This document shows positions 38,964 through 48,960 of a DNA stretch of 64,000 bases, piece by piece. This stretch comes from Bacteroidales bacterium. Its GTDB lineage: Bacteria; Bacteroidota; Bacteroidia; Bacteroidales; F082. The DNA lies in assembly GCA_017549805.1 (NCBI GenBank), contig JAFYNJ010000027.1, forward strand, positions 1 to 64,000, given 5' to 3'. The stretch's first letter is position 1; every line of letters starts with the position of its first letter. The notes beneath the pieces are model-generated. The model saw nothing but the letters and a program-made list of their open reading frames with translations, was not told the origin of the DNA and did not search any database. A program made the position numbers and the translations under genes.

Positions 38964-38971
38964 TATTTTTG
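38964..38971 (+). promoter_or_regulatory. promoter, -7 box TATTTTTG
   Basis: Drives the GT2 gene. Its leader of about 17 nt carries AGGAGG (38981-38986), a rare full Shine-Dalgarno sequence in this window, 8 nt before the GTG start. Confidence 0.74.
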
Positions 38972-38994
38972 CACATCTATTAGGAGGATCCGCC

Positions 38995-40161
38995 GTGAGC
39001 ATCGACTTTTTCTATAACCGCCTGTCATTTTACATATTAGCCCTTTTCGTCCTCATGCTTGCCATCCAGCTTGGCATCCATTGGATCCGTTTCTCGAAAC
39101 TCGCATTCTACAAACGGCAAGTGCGGATGAAAGTTGACGACGAGCTGGAGCCCGTCTCCATCGTGGTTTGCGCGCGCGATGCATACGAGCAGCTTACCGA
39201 ACTCATCCCCGCGTTGCTCCGACAGGATTATCCCCAGTTTGAGGTGGTGGTGGTGAACGACTGTTCCGACGACGAGACCGAGGAATACCTCAAAGACCTG
39301 GAACGTCGCGAGCCACGTGTCAAACCCGTGCAACTCAGGCAGCATCTCAACTTCTTCTACGGCAAGAAATTCCCCCTCTCGATGGGCATCAAATCGGCCT
39401 CTTATGACCTGATGGTGCTGACCGATTTCGACTGCATGCCCACCAGCGACCTGTGGTTGCGCAGCATGGTCAGCTGTTACGACTACAACACCGAGGTGGT
39501 CATAGGTTACTGCCGCTTGAACAACACAGGCGGACTGCTGAACCGTTTGATGCGCTTCGACGCCTTGCAAACCGGTTTCCTGTATCTCTCTTCCGCTTTG
39601 GCAGGCAAGCCTTACATGGGTATTGGCAAGAACCTCTCCTACCGCCAGCGGCTGTTTTTCCGCAACAAGGGATTCACCTCGCATTACGGCATGACGGCGG
39701 GTGAGGACGACATCTTCATCGGACAGGTGGCCACCAAGAAGAACACCAAGGTACAGATCGACGCAGAGGATGCCATCACCTGCACCCCGCCCAGTAGTTT
39801 CGGGACATGGGCCAGAGAGCGCTGCAACAAATACTCCACCATTCCGATGCACCGCATCGGCGTGCGATTCATGATGGCCCTGCATTACTGGTCGCAGTTC
39901 CTGTTCTATGCCAGCTTCATCGCCTTGTTTTTCCTCCGCCCCGCTTTTTCGTTGCCGTTCAATATGTCCTACGCGGCCTATTACTACCCCATATTGGCCT
40001 TCCTTTTCCTTTTGCGTTATGGTTCCCAGATGATCCTCTATCGTGGCGCCTCCAAACGTCTCGGTGAGCACGGTCTGTTGCCGGGATTGATTTTGTGGGA
40101 CTTCATCTTTGCCTTCTTGACGCCTTTGTTCAGGATCACCGGAAGGATGACGAAGAATTGA
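38995..40161 (+). CDS. membrane glycosyltransferase family 2
   Basis: 388 residues. One N-terminal helix, then a GT-A catalytic domain: VSIVVCARDAYEQL, VVVVNDCSDDETEEYL, the DxD-like LTDFDCMPTS and the GEDDIFIGQ acid region with a downstream SFGTWARERCNKY. Three C-terminal helices follow. Likely adds sugars during envelope polysaccharide or lipid glycosylation. GTG 38995 is chosen for its AGGAGG site. Confidence 0.92.
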   Translation: MSIDFFYNRLSFYILALFVLMLAIQLGIHWIRFSKLAFYKRQVRMKVDDELEPVSIVVCARDAYEQLTELIPALLRQDYPQFEVVVVNDCSDDETEEYLKDLERREPRVKPVQLRQHLNFFYGKKFPLSMGIKSASYDLMVLTDFDCMPTSDLWLRSMVSCYDYNTEVVIGYCRLNNTGGLLNRLMRFDALQTGFLYLSSALAGKPYMGIGKNLSYRQRLFFRNKGFTSHYGMTAGEDDIFIGQVATKKNTKVQIDAEDAITCTPPSSFGTWARERCNKYSTIPMHRIGVRFMMALHYWSQFLFYASFIALFFLRPAFSLPFNMSYAAYYYPILAFLFLLRYGSQMILYRGASKRLGEHGLLPGLILWDFIFAFLTPLFRITGRMTKN

Positions 40162-40210
40162 TTCACATTCTTAATTTTTTTATTAATTTCTTGCAATAAA
40201 AAAAAGTGTG

Positions 40211-40218
40211 TATCTTTA
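40211..40218 (+). promoter_or_regulatory. promoter, -7 box TATCTTTA
   Basis: TTG at 40191-40193, spacer 17 nt, then TATCTTTA. It gives the secreted protein at 40290 a leader of about 65 nt that is A-rich near the start codon. Confidence 0.72.
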
Positions 40219-40289
40219 CACGCTTAAACAATGCTGTAAAAAAATCTAAAGAATTAAATATCAATCATTAAAAAACAAATCCTCAAATC

Positions 40290-43200
40290 ATGAAAAAAAG
40301 AATTACTATTTTGATGGCAGCCATGCTGTTATTGAGCGGCCTTACTTGGGCGCAAACAACGCTGAACATCTCCGACTATGCTTCAGCGAACAATTGGACC
40401 AACGGGACCCAATACCTCACTGCTACCATGGACGATGTTACTTTCACTGCTGCTGGCGGTGGCAATACCGGAAAGTATTATACCAACGATCAGACTTGGA
40501 GATTCTATGCGAATGAAGGTGCCACACTTACGATCTCCGTTCCATCTGGCAGTTCACTTGTTACCGTGACGCCTACTTTCACCAGTAAGGACAATGGCAC
40601 ATTGCTTTACGCTGATTCAGCCATTGAATCAGGAGCCGATGTAAGTGTTAGCGGTGAATCCGCTGTGTTTGCCATCAGCCAATCAAGTGGCAACAAAGGC
40701 AAGATCTTCTTTACCGAAATTGAAGTCACTTACACATCTGGTGGAGCACCTACTCCTTCCATCACTGCAGCTAATGTTGACATTGCTTACGATGCCACTT
40801 CTGGCGCCATCGAATACACCATCAACAATGGCGTTAGTGGCGGTGTATTGACAGCGACCACTACAGCCGAATGGCTCACCATCGGCACAGTTGGCACAAC
40901 GGTTCCTTTCACCTGCACAGCCAACCAAACCACAGCTCCCCGAACAGCTTCTGTCACCCTTACCTATACTTACAACACCGACCATACTGCGACCAAGAAC
41001 GTTACGGTGACACAAGCTGCCAACCCCAATGCGGTGAACAACATCTCCGACATTACTGCCGCTGGAACCTATTCCGTGCAAGGCACCATCGTTGCAAAGA
41101 GTGCAAGAGGCTTCATTGTTGGTGACGGAACAGGTTATGTTTACTACTACAACCAAAACTACACCCAAGCCGACTACAACATCGGTGACATGGTGAAGCT
41201 TTCAGGTAGTGTCGTTGTCTATGGCGGCGTGTTTGAGTTCAATAGCTCTACCACCATCACCGCTGCGACAAGTTCGAACTATGTGGCAGAAGACCCCACT
41301 GTTCTTACCGGCGAAGACATGGATGCCAGAGTGGCTTCCACCACACCTCCCGATTTGTCCAACTATGTGCAATTTGAAGGTTCGCTTTCTGTCAATGAAA
41401 CGCATTACAACATTTATCCCGAAGGTGCAACAACTGCCATTGGTAGCATCTCGTATCCTCTCAACACTGAAGATATCACAGCCTTGGACGGGAAGACTGT
41501 CAAGGTGACGGGTTACTATGTAGGCATATCCTCCAGCACCTATTACAACATCATGTTGGGCAACATCGAAGAAGTGGTAGGCAGTGTTGCCATTCCCACC
41601 TTCAACCCTGCTGCTGGTTCCTATTCAGAAGCTCAAAGCGTAACCATCAGCTGCGCCACCGAAAATGCAAGCATTTACTATACCCTCGATGGTACCGATC
41701 CTGATGATTCAAGCACACTTTACAATGGTCCAATCACCGTTTCGACAACAACCACCATCAAAGCCATCGCATACGACGGAGCAGGTAACAGCAGCGCTAT
41801 CGCAACGGCAACCTACACCATCCTTGTTCCAATAACCATCGCCGAAGCGCGTGCTCAAGCAACGGGCGATGTGTATACTATGGGTACAGTTACTTCATTT
41901 AGCGTTAACAATAGCAATAAGACTACTGCATACATTCAGGATGCCACCGCAGCCATTGTCGTTTTTGGTGAATTCACCGTTGCTGTTGGCGATGAAATCA
42001 GTGTCACTGGTACTTTAAGTGATTATAACGGCCTGCTAGAAATTACCAATAATCCAGAAGTTACGGTGCTTTCAAGCGGCAACACCGTAACACCTACCGT
42101 CAAGACGATTGCCGAAATCAATGCTGACGATTTCACATCAAGCAACTCTATTCAAGGTTTGTTTGTAACCATTGAAAATGCAACAGTTACTGCAATTTCC
42201 GGACAAAACACGACTATCGCCCAAGACGAGAATACCATTGTGGTGCGTGGCATTTCCGGTGTTGAATACGCCGTGAACGACATCCTAACCTTGGATGGCA
42301 ACATCGGCTGCTACAACGTTGCCCAAATCGCCAACCCACAAAATGTGATCGTTACTGCGAACACCACTCCTGTCATCCATGCTACTGAAACGGTTTCCTT
42401 GGCATACGATGCCACATCTGGTCAATTTACCTATACCATTGACAATCCTTTGGAAGACGAAACCCTTGCTGCCATTTCTACAGCAGAATGGATTAGCAAT
42501 TTTGTCATCGACAATGAAACCGTTACTTTCACCACTACGGTCAACGATGGCGAAGCCGATCGCACTGCCACCATTACTCTTACCTATCCAGGTGCTTCAG
42601 ATATTGAGGTTACCGTCACCCAAGGCCATTACGTGATCCCTCCCACTCCTGGCGACTGGGTATTGACCGATCTTGCCGACTTAACCGAAGACGATGTGTT
42701 TGTCATTGTTGGCACCTATGAGGATCTTGAGCATGATTCCTACGCTATGTCAAACAATAATGGCACCTCTAAAGCTCCTGACGCAGTTGGTGTCGTCGTT
42801 GCCGAAAACACACTTTCTGGCGAGATTGCCGACACCCTCCAGTGGAATATCAGAATCACCGACGATGGCTATATGTTCTGTCCGAATGGCGATACCACAA
42901 CTTGGCTGTACTGCACCAGTTCAAACAACGGCGTACGTGTGGGTGTCAATACCAATAATGTTTTCAATTTGACCGAAGAAGGTTATCTGCAAAACGATGC
43001 CACCGGACGTTACTTAGGCATCTACAACACCCAAGACTGGAGATGCTATACCACCATCAACAACAATATCGCTGGCCAATCCTTTGCTTTCTACAAGAAA
43101 GTCACCTCTTCAACTGCCACACAAACCATTGCTTTGACAGAAGGCGCCAACTGGTTCTCGACCTATCTTGAAATCACCTTGGACGACCTCAAGGCCGCCC

Positions 43201-43637
43201 TTGTGGCAGCTTTGCCTAACGCTACTAGCATCGTCATCAAGTCAAAGACCCAAAACACCAAATACAACGGCAGCTCTTGGAGAGGCGCCTTGACTTGGGA
43301 TCTGTCGAAGATGTATTTGATTACTGTTGAAAGCGCCTGCGAGATCACTTTGGAAGGCATGCCTGTTGATCCTGCCGAGCACCCAGCAACCATCTTGGCC
43401 GGCCAATCCAACTGGATCGCATTCCCGGTCAACGAGGAAATGACGCTCAACGAGGCCTTCGCAGGCTTTAATGCCGTCAACGGCGATGTGATCAAATCCA
43501 AGACCGGCAATGCCAAATACAACGGCACCTCATGGAGAGCACAGGGGCTCAGCAAACTTGAGCCTGGAAAGGGCTACCTCTTCAATTCGGCAGCAACAAC
43601 GGAAAGAACTTTGACCTTCCCGACAAGTACTAAATAA
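40290..43637 (+). CDS. large secreted BACON / chitobiase-like multidomain protein
   Basis: 1115 residues. Signal peptide 1-21 (MKKRITILM..LTWA). Then a beta-sandwich domain to about 152; a BACON-like domain (about 153-248; TTAEWLTIG core); an OB-fold-like domain (about 250-345, RGFIVGDGTGYVYYY); a CHB_HEX_C-type domain (about 432-510, YYTLDGTDPDDSSTLYNGPI); a second OB-like domain (about 512-600); a second BACON-like domain (about 693-785); a ricin/trefoil-like region (about 790-945); and the two-fold repeated C-terminal domain (about 950-1115). It lacks a type A or B T9SS tail. BACON and chitobiase-type modules suggest glycan or host-surface binding (inference). Confidence 0.82.
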   Translation: MKKRITILMAAMLLLSGLTWAQTTLNISDYASANNWTNGTQYLTATMDDVTFTAAGGGNTGKYYTNDQTWRFYANEGATLTISVPSGSSLVTVTPTFTSKDNGTLLYADSAIESGADVSVSGESAVFAISQSSGNKGKIFFTEIEVTYTSGGAPTPSITAANVDIAYDATSGAIEYTINNGVSGGVLTATTTAEWLTIGTVGTTVPFTCTANQTTAPRTASVTLTYTYNTDHTATKNVTVTQAANPNAVNNISDITAAGTYSVQGTIVAKSARGFIVGDGTGYVYYYNQNYTQADYNIGDMVKLSGSVVVYGGVFEFNSSTTITAATSSNYVAEDPTVLTGEDMDARVASTTPPDLSNYVQFEGSLSVNETHYNIYPEGATTAIGSISYPLNTEDITALDGKTVKVTGYYVGISSSTYYNIMLGNIEEVVGSVAIPTFNPAAGSYSEAQSVTISCATENASIYYTLDGTDPDDSSTLYNGPITVSTTTTIKAIAYDGAGNSSAIATATYTILVPITIAEARAQATGDVYTMGTVTSFSVNNSNKTTAYIQDATAAIVVFGEFTVAVGDEISVTGTLSDYNGLLEITNNPEVTVLSSGNTVTPTVKTIAEINADDFTSSNSIQGLFVTIENATVTAISGQNTTIAQDENTIVVRGISGVEYAVNDILTLDGNIGCYNVAQIANPQNVIVTANTTPVIHATETVSLAYDATSGQFTYTIDNPLEDETLAAISTAEWISNFVIDNETVTFTTTVNDGEADRTATITLTYPGASDIEVTVTQGHYVIPPTPGDWVLTDLADLTEDDVFVIVGTYEDLEHDSYAMSNNNGTSKAPDAVGVVVAENTLSGEIADTLQWNIRITDDGYMFCPNGDTTTWLYCTSSNNGVRVGVNTNNVFNLTEEGYLQNDATGRYLGIYNTQDWRCYTTINNNIAGQSFAFYKKVTSSTATQTIALTEGANWFSTYLEITLDDLKAALVAALPNATSIVIKSKTQNTKYNGSSWRGALTWDLSKMYLITVESACEITLEGMPVDPAEHPATILAGQSNWIAFPVNEEMTLNEAFAGFNAVNGDVIKSKTGNAKYNGTSWRAQGLSKLEPGKGYLFNSAATTERTLTFPTSTK

Positions 43638-43670
43638 CACATTGGATTCATCATTTTGAATCCTGAATAA

Positions 43671-43703
43671 AAAAGTGGAGACTCGACAGTCTCCACTTTT
43701 TTT
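43671..43703 (+). terminator. intrinsic terminator
   Basis: Stem AAAAGTGGAGACT / AGTCTCCACTTTT plus T run. A second hairpin GGATTCA/TGAATCC lies just upstream (43643-43662). Confidence 0.9.
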
Positions 43704-43749
43704 ATGCCTAATTCCCCCGGTAGCACTTGTTTATTCCAAATAAAAACCG

Positions 43750-43757
43750 TAATATTG
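43750..43757 (+). promoter_or_regulatory. possible promoter, -7 box TAATATTG
   Basis: One mismatch to the -7 consensus, with TTG at 43727-43729 (spacer 20 nt), 40 nt upstream of the BspA-like gene. Confidence 0.45.
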
Positions 43758-43796
43758 AACCCTCTATTTGAAACAAACAAAAAAAAAACTAATACC

Positions 43797-46700
43797 ATGA
43801 AAAGATCCATCCTCGCCAACAAATGTGTTTTCACCCTGCTTCTTGCCTTCTTCTTAGGCATGGGAACGGTGCACGCCTACGACTTCTCCACGGTTTATTC
43901 GGGGAATACCCTGTACTTCAACATCATTGATGCCACCAACCACTATGTGGAACTGACCTCCGGCGATTACTATCCCTCGGGGAATCTTGTCTTGCCAAGT
44001 AGTGTCACCCATGATGGCATTGTTTATACGGTGACCGAGATACGGTCCTATGCTTATAATGGATACGATCAAATCACATCGTTGACCATACCGAATTCCG
44101 TGACCACCATAGGAAGTTATGCTTTTTTTAATTGTACCGGTATTACAGGTTCTCTGAACATCCCGAATTCAGTGACAAAGATTGACGACCATGCTTTCTG
44201 TAATTGCACTGGTTTCACGGGAACACTGACCATCCCGACTTCCATGAATTGGATAGGCGATGCCGCCTTTGCGAATTGCAGCTTCTCGAAAGTGCAATAT
44301 AACGCTGCCGATTGTTATGCGTTACACTCTGCTTATACCGCGCACCCTTTTGAGAATGTTGGGGGCACGCTTGTCATTGGCAATACTGTTCAGCATATAC
44401 GCAATTATATGTTTATGAACGCCAATTTCACAGGTACGTTGACCATTCCCAGTTCCGTGGAGTCAATTGGAAGCTATGCTTTCTATGAGTGTACAGGCTT
44501 TTATGGCGACTTGACCATCCCGAATTCAGTGACTACTATTGGGAGTTGTGCATTTAACAGTTGCACCGGCTTTCATGGCAATTTGACCATTACGAACGGC
44601 GTAACTACGATTCAGTCATACGCCTTTGGCAATTGTTCTGGTTTCACGGGCACGTTGACCATCCCTTCGTCTGTGACCGACATCGGCAACGGTGCTTTCT
44701 ATAATTGCAGTAGTTTTTATCAAGTACGATACGGCGCCCTCAATTGCGCAGATGTTACTGAAAGCGCCCATCCGTTTTACGGCTGCGGAGGGGCACTGGT
44801 CATCACCTTGAACACACAAAGAGTCCCCGCCAATATGTTTCGCAACGCCAATTTCACGGTAGTTACCATTCGAGAATATGTGACATCGATAGGAGCGCAC
44901 GCTTTCAAGGATTGCAGCAACTTGACCAATGTGTATTACCTCGCCACCAATTGTGCGGATGTTACTGCTGACGACCTTCCCTTTGAAGGTTGCGGAGGGA
45001 CACTTGAGATTCAAGAGGACGTGGAGGAAGTCCCTGCCTGCCTATTCCGAGAGACAGCCTTTACACATGTGAATTACAATGTCACGAATAATACTGCGGC
45101 TTATATCGATGCTAATCATTCTCCTTTTTATGAGGCATCAGGCACGCTCACCATCGGCGAAAATGTTCAGATCATCCCTGATTATATGTTCAGCTATGCC
45201 GACTTTACAGGCACGCTGACTATCCCGAATTCAGTAACTTCGATAGGTGCTTTGGCTTTCTGTGGTTGCGATGGCTTCACGGGAACGCTAACACTTGGCA
45301 GTTCCGTGACGAATATAGGAAACTATGCTTTCTATCATTGCAGTGGCTTCACAGGCTCGCTGACCATCCCGAGTTTAGTGACTTCGATAGGTCAATATGC
45401 TTTCTGTGGTTGCACTGGCTTTAATGGCACGCTGACCATCCCAAATTCCGTGAAATGGATTAATAATTTGGCTTTCTATGGCACTGGCTTCACCGGCACG
45501 CTGACCATTCCGAATTCCGTGATTAGGATTGGTGGCATGGCATTTGAAAATTGTATCGACTTTACCAGTTTGTCTATCGGCAGTTCCGTAACCAATATTC
45601 AAACTAGAGCTTTCTATGGCTGTACCAATCTTGCTTCCATGACGGTCCTTCCCGAGAACCCACCCACTTTGGGTGAAAATGCTTTCTATGATGTGCCCAA
45701 AACCATCCCTGTGATTGTGCCATGTGGCTCCATAGAGGACTATCAGGCGGCTTCGGGCTGGAACGAGTTCACCAATATAACATGTATGAGGACGGTGACC
45801 GTTAAGGCGGTGGCATTCTATAACAATATTTCAACAGGTGGAGGCACAGTAACTGGTGGGGGAACCTATCCTGATGGCACTACAGTCATTGTGACGGCAA
45901 CACCCTACTCAAACTATCTGTTCTTGCATTGGAGCAAGAACGGAGAAGTAGTGAGTTGTAATCCTTCCTATTCCTTCAACGTATATGAGGACACCGACCT
46001 TGAAGCTGTTTTCATGGCCGAATCATACGCGGGCACCATCATCGGTGAGGGTACGGAGGAAAGCCCCCTTCTCCCCAGCTATTCATTGTATAATTATTCC
46101 TTGACAGAACAAATCTACACATCCGATGAATTGGGGGGAAGCACCACCATCACCAGCATCTCCTTCTTCAACACAGGTGACACAAAGACCCGCACCTATG
46201 ACATCTACATGAAGCACACTAGCAAGACGAGTTTCGACAGCACATCGGACTGGATCAGTGCGACGTCGTCAAACAAGGTGTACAACGGCAGCGTGACCAT
46301 GAGAAAGGGCTTATGGACCACCATTGTTTTGGACACGCCTTTTGAATACGATGGCACCTCCAACCTCGTTCTTGTCGTGGATGACAACACGGGAAATTAT
46401 TCTAGCGGACCCGACATGTCGTGTCGCACGTATGCTACCAGTGGCTACCAAGCCATCCGCATTTATAGCGACGACACCAACTACAACCCATCAAGTCCTT
46501 CCTCCTATGTAGGGTCGCGCTTGAGGAAAAAAAACCAAATAATGCTCAACAGATCGGTGTGTAGCATCACTGCCACTTCATCCAATACAACGGCTGGAAC
46601 GGTGAGCGGAGGCGGTCAGTACGGCAAAGGCGACTATTGCAGGCTGACAGCCACACCCAATACAGGCTATATGTTCATGGATTGGACCGACGATTCGGGC

Positions 46701-48926
46701 GTGGTGGTCTCGACGGATGCCAATTATTCCTTCACGGTGTTCAAAAACAGGACGCTGACGGCGAATTTCCTGCCTATAGGCGACTATTGCAGCCTTACCT
46801 TCAATTTGCACGACTCCTATGGCGATGCCTGGAACGACAACTATCTGGAGGTGGACTTCGGCAATGGCTTTGTCCAACGGCTTGCGGTGTTGGTGGGATA
46901 TGACGCCACCTTTACGCTGCCGGTGGAGAACGGGAGCTATGTTGAATTGCATTGGATTACGGGTAGTTATACCGAGGAATGCTCTTTCGAGGTGAATTAT
47001 TCGAACGGCAATGAGCTGTGCTCGAGTCAATGGTTCGACTTTGATGATGGCTTTGCGTTTGTCATGGATTGTGAAGGAATGCTTAACTCTATAGTCTATA
47101 TTGGCGACCATGGCACTACGTCTAATGTATATATTCCAAGCCATTCTCATTACAATTACTCGCTGACACAACAGATCTACACCGCCGATGAGATTGGCCA
47201 AGCAGGGATGATCTATAGCATCGCTTTCTATAACCAAGTAACGGAGACGAAGACCCGTACATACGATATTTATCTGAAGCATACTACCAAGACGGCTTTC
47301 AGTAATTCTACGGATTGGATCAGTGCGTACGAGAGTGACAAGGTGTTCAGTGGAAGCGTGGAAATGGTTTTTGGCAAATGGACTTACATTACCTTCGATA
47401 CCCCATTTGACTACGATGGCACGTCCAACCTCGCGCTGATTGTGGATGACAATACGGGGTCGTACACCAACCAGCCACACATGGCATGCCGTGTGTTTGA
47501 TGCCGATGGCAATCAAGCACTCCGGATCTATAGCGATGGCACGAACTACAATCCCGCTAGCCCTTCAAGTTACAAAGGCACACTCCTGACAGTGAAGAAC
47601 CAAATCATGCTTGGATTTGCGTCAACCTGTCCCGCTCCATCCGACCTGACTGTAGCCAATGTCACTTCCAATTCAGCCTCCTTGCAATGGACAGGCTATT
47701 ATGATTTCTATCATGTCAGATACAGGACGGCTCCTGATGGCACTTGGATTGAGACGAGTGCCGGTGCGGATGATTTCGAAGATGGTCTCGGCAATTGGAC
47801 CCTGATCGACGCAGACGGCGACGGCAATAACTGGGTATTGTCCAATGGGAGCACCAACACATCTCCTCATAGTGGAGGAGGTATGGTGTACTCTTATAGT
47901 TGGAAAAACAATGTCGTATTGTATCCCGACAATTATCTTGTCTCGCCGCAAGTTGTCTTGGGTAATTCTGTCACATTCTGGGCATGCGCCATGGATCCCG
48001 TATATCCAGCCGAACACTTTGGCATCGCGGTTTCAACAGACAGTAACACCAATGCGAGCGACTTCACCACCATCCAAGAATGGACGATGACCGCCAAGGG
48101 TGAACGTCACGGAGTCCCTCGCGGCACCCGAAGCCAAGGTTCATGGTATCAATACACGGTTGATCTGAGCGCATACGCCGGACAGGACGGCTACATCGCC
48201 CTCCGTCACTTTAATTGCAGCGACCAATACATTCTTTGTGTCGATGACTTCACATACGGCGAAACAGGGACCACCCCCAATTCCATCACCCTTGGAGGAC
48301 TGGATGCCGGGACTACCTATCAGGTGCAGGTGCGTGGCATCTGTCCAAACGGCCTTACCCCATGGAGCGAAATGGCCACCTTTACCACTGAAGGACCCAG
48401 CACCACCACCCAGACGGTCACCTTGTCGGCAGGCACAAACTGGTTCTCATCCAACTTGGAGATTACTCTCGACGACCTCAAGGCCGCCCTTGTGGATGCT
48501 CTGCCAGGAACTACCAACATCGTCATCAAGTCAAAGACTCAAAATGTCAAATACAACGGCAGCTCTTGGAGAGGCAACTTGACTTGGGATCTGTCAAAGA
48601 TGTATTTGATTACTGTTGAAAGCGCCTGCGAGATCACCTTGGAAGGCATGCCTATCAACCCAGCAGATCACCCCGCCACCATCTTGGCCGGCCAATCCAA
48701 CTGGATCGCGTTCCCGGTCAACGAGGAAATGACGCTCAGCGCGGCCTTCGCAGGCTTTAATGCCGTCAACGGCGACGTGGTCAAATCCAAGACCGGCAAT
48801 GCCAAATACAACGGCTCTACATGGAGAGCAACGGGGCTCAACAAACTTGAACCAGGAAAAGGCTACCTCTTCAATTCGGCGTCATCGCAGACAAGAACTT
48901 TGACCTTCCCGACAAGCTCGAAATAA
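43797..48926 (+). CDS. BspA-like leucine-rich repeat surface protein
   Basis: 1709 residues from ATG 43797 (signal peptide MKRSILANK..GTVHA). An upstream in-frame ATG at 43704 would add 31 residues that hide the signal peptide. Residues about 60-660 are BspA-type leucine-rich repeats (GTLTIPNSVTSIGxxAFxxC). Then come a GGGTVTGGGTYPDG repeat domain, a YNYSLTEQIYTSDE domain (about 740-920), a second GGG-type repeat, a DSYGDAWNDN acidic-loop domain, a second copy of the YNYSLTQQIYTADE domain, and a fibronectin III domain into which a cleaved-adhesin/MAM-like domain (FEDGLGNWTL..DDFTYGE) is inserted. The C-terminus is the two-fold repeated domain. Likely adhesion to host or bacterial surfaces (family knowledge for BspA). 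Confidence 0.85.
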   Translation: MKRSILANKCVFTLLLAFFLGMGTVHAYDFSTVYSGNTLYFNIIDATNHYVELTSGDYYPSGNLVLPSSVTHDGIVYTVTEIRSYAYNGYDQITSLTIPNSVTTIGSYAFFNCTGITGSLNIPNSVTKIDDHAFCNCTGFTGTLTIPTSMNWIGDAAFANCSFSKVQYNAADCYALHSAYTAHPFENVGGTLVIGNTVQHIRNYMFMNANFTGTLTIPSSVESIGSYAFYECTGFYGDLTIPNSVTTIGSCAFNSCTGFHGNLTITNGVTTIQSYAFGNCSGFTGTLTIPSSVTDIGNGAFYNCSSFYQVRYGALNCADVTESAHPFYGCGGALVITLNTQRVPANMFRNANFTVVTIREYVTSIGAHAFKDCSNLTNVYYLATNCADVTADDLPFEGCGGTLEIQEDVEEVPACLFRETAFTHVNYNVTNNTAAYIDANHSPFYEASGTLTIGENVQIIPDYMFSYADFTGTLTIPNSVTSIGALAFCGCDGFTGTLTLGSSVTNIGNYAFYHCSGFTGSLTIPSLVTSIGQYAFCGCTGFNGTLTIPNSVKWINNLAFYGTGFTGTLTIPNSVIRIGGMAFENCIDFTSLSIGSSVTNIQTRAFYGCTNLASMTVLPENPPTLGENAFYDVPKTIPVIVPCGSIEDYQAASGWNEFTNITCMRTVTVKAVAFYNNISTGGGTVTGGGTYPDGTTVIVTATPYSNYLFLHWSKNGEVVSCNPSYSFNVYEDTDLEAVFMAESYAGTIIGEGTEESPLLPSYSLYNYSLTEQIYTSDELGGSTTITSISFFNTGDTKTRTYDIYMKHTSKTSFDSTSDWISATSSNKVYNGSVTMRKGLWTTIVLDTPFEYDGTSNLVLVVDDNTGNYSSGPDMSCRTYATSGYQAIRIYSDDTNYNPSSPSSYVGSRLRKKNQIMLNRSVCSITATSSNTTAGTVSGGGQYGKGDYCRLTATPNTGYMFMDWTDDSGVVVSTDANYSFTVFKNRTLTANFLPIGDYCSLTFNLHDSYGDAWNDNYLEVDFGNGFVQRLAVLVGYDATFTLPVENGSYVELHWITGSYTEECSFEVNYSNGNELCSSQWFDFDDGFAFVMDCEGMLNSIVYIGDHGTTSNVYIPSHSHYNYSLTQQIYTADEIGQAGMIYSIAFYNQVTETKTRTYDIYLKHTTKTAFSNSTDWISAYESDKVFSGSVEMVFGKWTYITFDTPFDYDGTSNLALIVDDNTGSYTNQPHMACRVFDADGNQALRIYSDGTNYNPASPSSYKGTLLTVKNQIMLGFASTCPAPSDLTVANVTSNSASLQWTGYYDFYHVRYRTAPDGTWIETSAGADDFEDGLGNWTLIDADGDGNNWVLSNGSTNTSPHSGGGMVYSYSWKNNVVLYPDNYLVSPQVVLGNSVTFWACAMDPVYPAEHFGIAVSTDSNTNASDFTTIQEWTMTAKGERHGVPRGTRSQGSWYQYTVDLSAYAGQDGYIALRHFNCSDQYILCVDDFTYGETGTTPNSITLGGLDAGTTYQVQVRGICPNGLTPWSEMATFTTEGPSTTTQTVTLSAGTNWFSSNLEITLDDLKAALVDALPGTTNIVIKSKTQNVKYNGSSWRGNLTWDLSKMYLITVESACEITLEGMPINPADHPATILAGQSNWIAFPVNEEMTLSAAFAGFNAVNGDVVKSKTGNAKYNGSTWRATGLNKLEPGKGYLFNSASSQTRTLTFPTSSK

Positions 48927-48960
48927 TCAACTTAATAACCAAACTTCTTTTTTCATACAA

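Noticed and set aside
43704..43796. Earlier ATG for the BspA-like protein
   Set aside because: It would add 31 residues before a clear signal peptide and begins directly behind a terminator.
44080..45620. Regularly spaced repeats that could suggest a CRISPR array
   Set aside because: They are in frame, vary in length and encode leucine-rich repeats of the BspA type; there are no constant repeats with unique spacers and no cas genes.
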